From an uncultured Bacteroidales bacterium (lineage in GTDB: Bacteria; Bacteroidota; Bacteroidia; Bacteroidales; Paludibacteraceae), in the NCBI GenBank assembly GCA_934667275.1, contig CAKULK010000024.1:1-19088 (forward strand): a stretch of DNA of 19,088 nucleotides, written 5' to 3'. Under the pieces are notes generated by a model, which worked only from the letters and a program-made list of their open reading frames with translations, did not search any database and was not told the origin of the DNA. Shown here one piece after another: positions 7,579 to 13,377 of this stretch. Numbering within the stretch: position 1 is the stretch's first letter; the number at the start of each line of letters is the position of its first letter. The position numbers and the translations under genes are program-made.

Positions 7579-8103
7579 ATGAGGAGATTGTTATTTCTAC
7601 TATTTACTTGCAGCACACTATCTTATGGCTTGGCACAAACAACAGGCTCCTATACTATTTCTCCGGACTCTACTGATTTAGAGCCAGTTAGTGCCATAGT
7701 TGGAGACTCGTCCATTGCGGCACAATTCATCATTCGCCGCTACAACTTGGACATAGAAGCCCCTATCTACCTGCATTTCAGCGGTACCGACAGCGCATTT
7801 TTTCACCTTGATAAAATCGCATCCACCGGTTTTGTAGATGTAGTACATGTTTGGTACGTACCCACCACAGCAGGCAAGCACACAGCGATTTTCACCACGA
7901 CTTGTGCACTTGCACCCGATTGCGATGTAAAAATGGTCTTCAATGCAACAGCAACAGAACCGACCGGTTTAAGGGAGATTTCAGCAGAGAACGATACTGT
8001 CTCTCCCATCAAAAAGGGTTATTTGATTCACCAAAACGGCATGACATTTGTTGCCACGCCGCACGGCATCTATACATTAGACGGGCATTGTGTTGCCCTA
8101 TAA
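7579..8103 (+). CDS. Small secreted protein with Ig-like domain
   Basis: 174 residues. The signal peptide is RRLLFLLFTCSTLSYGLAQ. Residues 25-130 form an all-beta pattern with FIIRRYNLDIEAPIYLHFSG, then FFHLDKIASTGF, then VWYVPTTAGKHTAIFTTTC. This resembles Ig-like (ASPM/HYDIN or choice-of-anchor type) domains found in Bacteroidota surface proteins. The C-terminus GYLIHQNGMTFVATPHGIY-TLDG recalls a degenerate type IX sorting end. Two Cys near 113 and 118 could pair. It starts one base after the lipoprotein gene and has no promoter of its own, so it may be a client or partner of that chaperone-like lipoprotein. The function is unknown. Confidence 0.6.
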   Translation: MRRLLFLLFTCSTLSYGLAQTTGSYTISPDSTDLEPVSAIVGDSSIAAQFIIRRYNLDIEAPIYLHFSGTDSAFFHLDKIASTGFVDVVHVWYVPTTAGKHTAIFTTTCALAPDCDVKMVFNATATEPTGLREISAENDTVSPIKKGYLIHQNGMTFVATPHGIYTLDGHCVAL

Positions 8104-8114
8104 TCCCTCTTTGA

Positions 8115-9248
8115 TTAGCGATTGGCGTACATCGATTCGTAGTACTTCTCGTACTCGCCCGAAGTGATATTGTCCATCCATTCCTTGTGATCAAGGTACC
8201 AACGGACGGTCTTCTCGATGCCTTCCTCGAACTGCAAAGACGGTTCCCACCCTAATTCTCGCTGCAATTTGCGGGAATCGATGGCATAGCGCATATCGTG
8301 TCCCGCGCGGTCGGTGACAAAGGTGATGAGGTTCATATCCTCGCCCTCCTTGCGCCCGAGCAGACGGTCCACGGTATTGATAACCACCTTGATAATATCA
8401 ATATTCTTCCACTCGTTGAAACCACCGATATTGTAGGTGTCGGCGATGTTGCCTTTGTGGAAGATGAGGTCTATCGCCCGCGCGTGGTCCTCCACATACA
8501 GCCAGTCGCGCACATTCTCGCCCTTACCATACACGGGGAGCGGCTTGCGGTGGCGTATATTGTTGATAAAGAGCGGGATGAGTTTCTCGGGGAACTGGTA
8601 GGGACCGTAGTTGTTGGAGCAGTTGGTGACGATAGTCGGCATGCCATAGGTGTCGTGGAATGCTCGCACAAAATGGTCGGACGATGCCTTGGAAGCCGAA
8701 TAGGGGCTATGCGGGTTGTACTTGGTAGTCTCGGTGAAGAAGTCTTCTCCGTATGCAAAATGGTGCGTAGCAGATGATGCTACCGTAGTGAACGGCGACG
8801 GAAGTCCCTCAGGGTGAGTCAGTTCGAGTGCGCCATACACCTCGTCGGTGGAGATGTGGTAGAAGCGTTTTCCTTCATATTTTTCGGGCAACGACTCCCA
8901 ATAGAGTTTGGCGGCTTGCAGCATTGAGAGCGTGCCGAGCACGTTGGTACGCGCGAAAGTGAACGGGTCTTTGATAGAGCGGTCCACGTGACTTTCGGCG
9001 GCAAGATGAATAACGCCCGTCACGCGCTCCTCCTGCATGAGGGCGTAGATAGTATCAAAATCACAAATATCCGCTTTCACAAAACGGTAGTTGGGCTTGT
9101 CCTCAATGTCCTTGAGGTTCGCCAGATTGCCCGCGTAAGTGAGTTTGTCCACGTTGATAATACGGTACTCGGGGTACTTGTTCACAAAAAGGCGAACTAC
9201 GTGGCTGCCTATAAAGCCGGCACCGCCTGTGATAATGATTGTTTTCAT
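8115..9248 (-). CDS. rfbB: dTDP-glucose 4,6-dehydratase
   Basis: 377 residues. It converts dTDP-glucose to dTDP-4-keto-6-deoxyglucose, the entry to dTDP-rhamnose and other deoxysugars of surface polysaccharide. It has a Rossmann NAD site GGAGFIGSH (8-16), catalytic TDE (134-136) and the Y183-x3-K187 pair in PYSASKAS. The active-site region LGTL, HISTDEVYG and NCSNNYGPYQFPEKLIP is typical. It carries the extra loop of about 25 residues at 147-172 that marks the long form common in Bacteroidales. It is the last gene of the dacB-birA-cotH-rfbB run, 16 bases after cotH. rfbA, rfbC and rfbD are not adjacent in the window. Confidence 0.95.
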   Translation of the reverse strand: MKTIIITGGAGFIGSHVVRLFVNKYPEYRIINVDKLTYAGNLANLKDIEDKPNYRFVKADICDFDTIYALMQEERVTGVIHLAAESHVDRSIKDPFTFARTNVLGTLSMLQAAKLYWESLPEKYEGKRFYHISTDEVYGALELTHPEGLPSPFTTVASSATHHFAYGEDFFTETTKYNPHSPYSASKASSDHFVRAFHDTYGMPTIVTNCSNNYGPYQFPEKLIPLFINNIRHRKPLPVYGKGENVRDWLYVEDHARAIDLIFHKGNIADTYNIGGFNEWKNIDIIKVVINTVDRLLGRKEGEDMNLITFVTDRAGHDMRYAIDSRKLQRELGWEPSLQFEEGIEKTVRWYLDHKEWMDNITSGEYEKYYESMYANR

Positions 9249-9264
9249 ATTGATTCTCAGTTAG

Positions 9265-10737
9265 TTATTTCCAATATATTGAATTGATTTTGGTGTCAAA
9301 ATAGTTCGTTTCACCACTTTGCCCGTCACCCACACCGCCACTAAACAAGCGGTAATTCGGGTGCTGTCCCCACTCCGCAGGCTTGTCCTCGATCTTTGTA
9401 TCTTCGCCTGTATCATTATCCACATACGGACGTATCATATTGTGCCACAGTCGGATACGCGCCTGGCTGCCTGCTTTGGCAAACAACTCGTCCGAGGATG
9501 CCAACTCGCGTATATACCCCTTGTACCGCGCTTGGAACTCGGGTATTGACATCACCTTGCGCATCAATATACGGTCCCCGTTCAGGCTACCCCAATGCAA
9601 CATATCCTGTGTACCCGGGTTAACACCCAATCCACTGGTTCCCAACGTGTTGTCATAGTCAAACGGGATAAAATAGAAGCGGTGGTTTGCGTCAAAATAG
9701 AAGAAATAGTTGTTCTGGTTTATCCAATAGTCATCCCACATCCCTACCATCACATTCACCGCATACGCCCGCAAGAACAAATCCACATCCATGTGCTGCT
9801 CCAGCCACGCCTGCAACTCGCTGCTACCCGATTTGAGCGGTGTCATGCCATTGATAAAGTCCGCCAGTTCCTGCTGCGCGGTAGCCAACCCTGACTTGTT
9901 GGTTTTCAAGTCATACACGGGGTTCACCCGTCCGTAATCGTCCGATAATCCCATACGCGACTTGTCGGCATTGCTTAGGTCCGCCCCCCACGATGCCTTC
10001 CACATATTCCCGTCATTATCAGGAATATATCCCGACTTCATGCGGTCGTCCAGCCATCCCTTGCGCGGGTTCTCAATCATCGCATACACACCCATATACA
10101 CGGGACGCGCATCACCTTTTATATATACCGACAGGCGGCAGTAGGAGGCATACGGCGCACTCCATACGCCAAAACGGTGAAACAAATCATAGCAATATAC
10201 CTCCCTGCAATAGGCAGCGTCATCCTTGTGCCACTTCAGTATCAGTCGGTCGCAGCCAAAGAAACGTTCCCCCGATTCGTATTTCGTAAAACGGATGCCG
10301 AAATGCGCATGATGCCATTGTGCTCCATCGCGGTGTGTGTCACCATGGTTGCCCTCGGGACGGCGACGCGAAGTGTTACCGCGCGGGCGAAGCCCTACAC
10401 TGTCACGGTGAAACAACTGATTTCCCTTGCTGAATGTAAATTCGGCAGGCACATACAGACCATTGTTCTCCCACTTGTCGAAGTTGCCGAGGTACGTATT
10501 CCAGTCTTTCTCCGTCACGGAAATGGTGATTTCGGGCAGGCTGTTGAGGTCGAACAGGTACGCCAAGTTGCGCTTCGACGGGTCAAGGTTCGTGGTATCA
10601 AGCGCAGGCGGGTACTGCGGAACAGAGTCTCCTGTCGGCGGGTTCTCAGGCTTCGGTTCATCGGGGCATACTGCAATACACCCCGTCATCAGCAGAGCCA
10701 TCGCAAAAGCCCATATCCATCGCCATACCTTTCTCAT
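9265..10737 (-). CDS. CotH kinase family lipoprotein
   Basis: 490 residues. The lipoprotein signal ends LLMTGC with Cys20. A Pro/Asp-rich linker (25-55) precedes the CotH domain. Recognisable CotH blocks are LPEITISVTEKDWNTYL, RPRGNTSRR (117-125), RLILKWHKDDAAYCREV, VYMGVYAMIENPRKGWLD and, near 365, FIPFDYDNTLG, whose Asp residues match the metal-binding aspartates of the atypical kinase fold. CotH of Bacillus spores is a protein kinase; the bacterial lipoprotein forms are largely uncharacterised, and some are linked to carbohydrate or surface-structure loci. The start codon overlaps the birA stop as ATGA, so translation is coupled. Membership is secure; activity and substrate are not known. 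Confidence 0.85.
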   Translation of the reverse strand: MRKVWRWIWAFAMALLMTGCIAVCPDEPKPENPPTGDSVPQYPPALDTTNLDPSKRNLAYLFDLNSLPEITISVTEKDWNTYLGNFDKWENNGLYVPAEFTFSKGNQLFHRDSVGLRPRGNTSRRRPEGNHGDTHRDGAQWHHAHFGIRFTKYESGERFFGCDRLILKWHKDDAAYCREVYCYDLFHRFGVWSAPYASYCRLSVYIKGDARPVYMGVYAMIENPRKGWLDDRMKSGYIPDNDGNMWKASWGADLSNADKSRMGLSDDYGRVNPVYDLKTNKSGLATAQQELADFINGMTPLKSGSSELQAWLEQHMDVDLFLRAYAVNVMVGMWDDYWINQNNYFFYFDANHRFYFIPFDYDNTLGTSGLGVNPGTQDMLHWGSLNGDRILMRKVMSIPEFQARYKGYIRELASSDELFAKAGSQARIRLWHNMIRPYVDNDTGEDTKIEDKPAEWGQHPNYRLFSGGVGDGQSGETNYFDTKINSIYWK

Positions 10738-11492
10738 AACACAAAACGTATCTGCTTGAAATGGTAGGTACGCACCTCACCTTTGTCAGTGCGGAGTACC
10801 AACTCTCCCATCGGGTCCACATCCACCAACTCTGCCATAAACACCGGATTCTCTGTCTTTTCTCCAGCACTTGCCAACGTAGTCGGAGCCACACTCACCT
10901 CTCTTTCCATATATGGGTATAATCCCTCACGCCTGTACAGATGCCCCATATACGCCTCTTTCAATGCCTCTTTGGGCACATTCATCCACCTTTTCAATGC
11001 TCCCAGATATGCGTCCAACAGCGTCTGCACATCATATTCCTGCCCCGTAATCTGCTGCATCGAAATGGGGTTCGGCGCTTTGCTCCTGAATACCAACTGA
11101 TTGACATTCAGCCCTATCCCCACAATCGAGTACGCCACACGACTGCCGAGAAGCGTATTCTCCACCAATATCCCCGACAACTTCTTATCACCGAAATAGA
11201 TGTCATTCGGCCACTTGATATGCAAGCCCTCTTTGGGGAGATATTGTGCCAGCATATCCACCATTGCCACCGACACCAGCATCGTCAGATAGAACTGCTC
11301 ACTCGCCGCCACGTCGCATCGTAACAGACTGGAGAACAGCAGGTTCTTCCCGTCTTCACCTTCCCAACCGTTGCCTGCCTGCCCGCGTCCTGCCGTTTGG
11401 TAGTCCGTCCGAATCGTGTACAGGTTCGGCAGTGTGTCCGAATACTGCTCCCGCAACAGCGTGGAGGTGCTATGTGTTTGCCCTATATACAT
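10734..11492 (-). CDS. birA: Biotin--[acetyl-CoA carboxylase] ligase
   Basis: 252 residues. It activates biotin with ATP and attaches it to the lysine of the carboxylase carrier protein. Motifs: ETDSTN-like THSTSTLLRE at the N-terminus, the ATP/biotin loop GRGQAGNGWEG followed by KNLLFS, then KWPNDIYFGDKKLSGILVE, and IVGIGLNVNQ. There is no N-terminal winged helix, so it is the monofunctional class that does not repress biotin genes. The frame extends upstream to a TTG at 11510, but the ATG at 11492 matches the family's usual N-terminus. It overlaps the end of dacB by 23 bases and cotH by 4, consistent with coupled translation. Confidence 0.93.
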   Translation of the reverse strand: MYIGQTHSTSTLLREQYSDTLPNLYTIRTDYQTAGRGQAGNGWEGEDGKNLLFSSLLRCDVAASEQFYLTMLVSVAMVDMLAQYLPKEGLHIKWPNDIYFGDKKLSGILVENTLLGSRVAYSIVGIGLNVNQLVFRSKAPNPISMQQITGQEYDVQTLLDAYLGALKRWMNVPKEALKEAYMGHLYRREGLYPYMEREVSVAPTTLASAGEKTENPVFMAELVDVDPMGELVLRTDKGEVRTYHFKQIRFVL

Positions 11493-12849
11493 CCAACAGG
11501 TATTGTTCAATCACACGTTGTATCTGCTTGGATTTCGCGTTGGCACTATTCACCATCACCGCAAACACCCACACCCTGCCGTCGGGCAGGAAGATGTACC
11601 CCGCGTAATTCTTCGTGCCGCCAATCGTGCCGCTCTTCGCGCACACGCACCCATGCAATGCCGTCCCTGCCAGAAACGACTGCAAAGTGCCGCTTTCGCC
11701 GCTACAGGGAAGCGATTCCACCCACGCATCGCGCTCGTGCGAACCGTACATATACCGCAGTATCTGCACAAACTGCGTCGGCGACATTGCATCTTGCGGA
11801 GCCAACCCGCAACCGTCCAACACACGTGCCGTGCGCAGACTCACACCACGGTTGCGCCAATATTCGCGCACAAAATCCGAGGCGTTGTGTATCGTACAAG
11901 GTGTTCCGTACCGCGTTCCGAGGGTACGGAACAGCATCTCTGCATACAGGTTGTCCGACTTGTGATTGGTGTGCTCTATGATTCTCGCCAGGTCTTCGCT
12001 TTCGTTGATAAACAGCACGTTACGCATTGTTCCGCCCGCCGGAGCCTCACTAACATATCCTGCCGCACCGTCCACCGCAATGCCACTTGCCCGCAACACC
12101 CTGGTCATCTCACGTGCCAGCATCAGCGGTGGGTTGGGCAGGTCGCCCATCACCCCAAAAGTCTGCCTGTTCGACGGCACACTCCCCGTCAGATACCGAC
12201 GATTGCTATACGGCACCCCGTGCACAAACGCCCCGTCTCCGTATGTAGGTGTGCAGCGGATATGGTTCTCAAACTCCACCTCCGGCACGTTGGGCGTGGT
12301 GTTCAACACCTCTGCGATGCTGCCCACAGAACCACTCCGCAGCACGATATTCATGGTGTTGTCAAGGTACGACAGCGCAAATATCCCGGGTGCATAGTAG
12401 TTCCCCGCGTCCTCCCACAGCCACGCAGGGTTCAACGCGTCGGCATCAAAATACGATGCATCGCCCATCACACGCCCCGTAATGCGCCGGATACCCGCAT
12501 CGCGCAACTGCCGCGCCCATTTGAACAGGAACGCTCTGCTGCCCACATACCTCGAACCGAAGGTAGGGTCTCCGCGTCCCTCTATATATAGGTCGCCGTA
12601 CAGCACACCGTCGCTGATATAGCCCGTGTAAGTCACGGGAGTCTGGATACGGTAATCATGCCCCCACATATCAATGGCGGTCGCGGTGGTCAGTATTTTC
12701 ATCGTCGATGCGGGCGGAATCACACAATTCTCACGGTACGCATCTATCGTGTCTCCTGTCTGATAATCACATATCAGCACCCCTACATTCGCGTCTCGCG
12801 TGATGGGATGCGTCGTCAGCACGGAAAGTATAAATAACAAACTAAGCAT
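11470..12849 (-). CDS. dacB: D-alanyl-D-alanine carboxypeptidase / endopeptidase (PBP4, DacB type)
   Basis: 459 residues. It is a periplasmic serine peptidase of the S13 family that trims or cleaves peptidoglycan peptides. A hydrophobic signal MLSLLFILSVLTT is followed by the mature start. All three penicillin-binding motifs are present: S48-T-M-K51 in PPASTMKILTT, SDN in NHKSDNLYAEM, and KSG in CAKSGTIGGTKNYAGYI. A long insert lies between the first two motifs, as in PBP4. The frame extends to a GTG at 12882, but the ATG at 12849 gives a better signal peptide and a leader of about 40 bases from the promoter at 12896-12927. It is first gene of the four-gene run. Confidence 0.92.
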   Translation of the reverse strand: MLSLLFILSVLTTHPITRDANVGVLICDYQTGDTIDAYRENCVIPPASTMKILTTATAIDMWGHDYRIQTPVTYTGYISDGVLYGDLYIEGRGDPTFGSRYVGSRAFLFKWARQLRDAGIRRITGRVMGDASYFDADALNPAWLWEDAGNYYAPGIFALSYLDNTMNIVLRSGSVGSIAEVLNTTPNVPEVEFENHIRCTPTYGDGAFVHGVPYSNRRYLTGSVPSNRQTFGVMGDLPNPPLMLAREMTRVLRASGIAVDGAAGYVSEAPAGGTMRNVLFINESEDLARIIEHTNHKSDNLYAEMLFRTLGTRYGTPCTIHNASDFVREYWRNRGVSLRTARVLDGCGLAPQDAMSPTQFVQILRYMYGSHERDAWVESLPCSGESGTLQSFLAGTALHGCVCAKSGTIGGTKNYAGYIFLPDGRVWVFAVMVNSANAKSKQIQRVIEQYLLDVYRANT

Positions 12850-12895
12850 ACAAAAAAACGGAGTGGTACTACATACCCCCACTCTCTTAACCCCG

Positions 12896-12927
12896 CAAAG
12901 GTACGCTTTTTTTTCTAAAACACCAAA
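12896..12927 (-). promoter_or_regulatory. Promoter of the dacB-birA-cotH-rfbB operon (TTTG-N20-TACCTTTG)
   Basis: On the minus strand TTTG (12927-12924), 20 bases, then TACCTTTG (12903-12896): a perfect match to the Bacteroidota consensus. The downstream genes overlap or sit within 16 bases of each other and show no other good promoter, so this probably drives all four. Confidence 0.8.
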
Positions 12928-12974
12928 CTTTCAGGTGCAAAATGAGTATGTTCTCACCAAAACCGCTTGCCCCG

Positions 12975-13006
12975 CTTGCATATTTCATTGTTTTTTCGTA
13001 ACTTTG
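12975..13006 (+). promoter_or_regulatory. Promoter of the small membrane protein and parC (CTTG-N20-TAACTTTG)
   Basis: TAACTTTG at 12999-13006 is a perfect -7 element. CTTG at 12975-12978, 20 bases upstream, is one mismatch from TTTG. The predicted start near 13012 gives a leader of about 27 bases before the ATG at 13039. No separate -7 element is evident between 13207 and 13377, so parC may depend on this promoter. Confidence 0.65.
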
Positions 13007-13038
13007 CGGCCTGAATTGGACAATAAAATTCAAACAAT

Positions 13039-13206
13039 ATGAATACGTTTTTGAAATACTTAGGCGCTATTTTAGTATTGTGTGGTGTGGTTTGCTTGGC
13101 TGTTTACGCCTTTGGCGTGCAGAAAAATGCATTGCTTGCCACGGCTATTGCGCTTGAGTTTGTAGGCATCTTGTCCTACATCCTTATCAACAAATACGTG
13201 GAATAA
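13039..13206 (+). CDS. Small two-helix membrane protein, 55 residues
   Basis: It reads MNTFLKYLGAILVLCGVVC, a first hydrophobic helix (about residues 8-25), a short FGVQKN turn, and a second helix ALLATAIALEFVGILSYILI (31-50), ending NKYVE. This is a hairpin in the inner membrane with both charged ends probably cytoplasmic. It has its own promoter, a sensible leader, and a codon bias like its neighbours, all supporting a real gene. From memory, small proteins of this shape occur in Bacteroidales genomes, but the function is not known. It is followed by a 171-base structured leader and then parC. Confidence 0.75.
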   Translation: MNTFLKYLGAILVLCGVVCLAVYAFGVQKNALLATAIALEFVGILSYILINKYVE

Positions 13207-13216
13207 CTCGTTGGAA

Positions 13217-13352
13217 CGGAAGGACTCTTCTTCCGCCGCAGACAATGCGACTCCACTCAAAGCAGGTTGCTCGACCGAATGGTAGCGACCTTTAGTCAAC
13301 AAGGAAGGTAACGCCTTCCGTTTGGTGTGTAGAGGGAATACCTCCTCACACC
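13217..13352 (+). ncRNA. Candidate structured leader RNA upstream of parC (four hairpins)
   Basis: Four non-overlapping hairpins are packed into 136 bases. CGGAAG/CTTCCG at 13217-13235 has a 7-base loop. GGTTGCT/AGCGACC at 13265-13290 has one G-U pair. GGAAGG/CCTTCC at 13303-13319 has loop TAACG. GGTGTG/CACACC with inner GAGG/CCTC at 13324-13352 forms a 10-bp stem with a 2+2 internal loop and a 5-base loop GAATA. The last ends 25 bases before the parC ATG. None is followed by a U-tract. I recognise no Rfam family. It could be a cis-regulatory leader, an mRNA processing region, or a separate small RNA. Confidence 0.45.
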
Positions 13353-13377
13353 GGTAAACAACTAATCCGAACAAAGT

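Noticed and set aside
8083..8098. GGGCA/TGCCC hairpin at the end of the 7579-8103 gene as a terminator
   Set aside because: Only 5 bp, inside coding sequence, and no T-run follows.
11416..12591. 391-codon plus-strand open frame opposite dacB and the birA start
   Set aside because: A His/Arg/Pro-rich shadow of the GC-rich minus-strand genes, which carry complete catalytic motifs.
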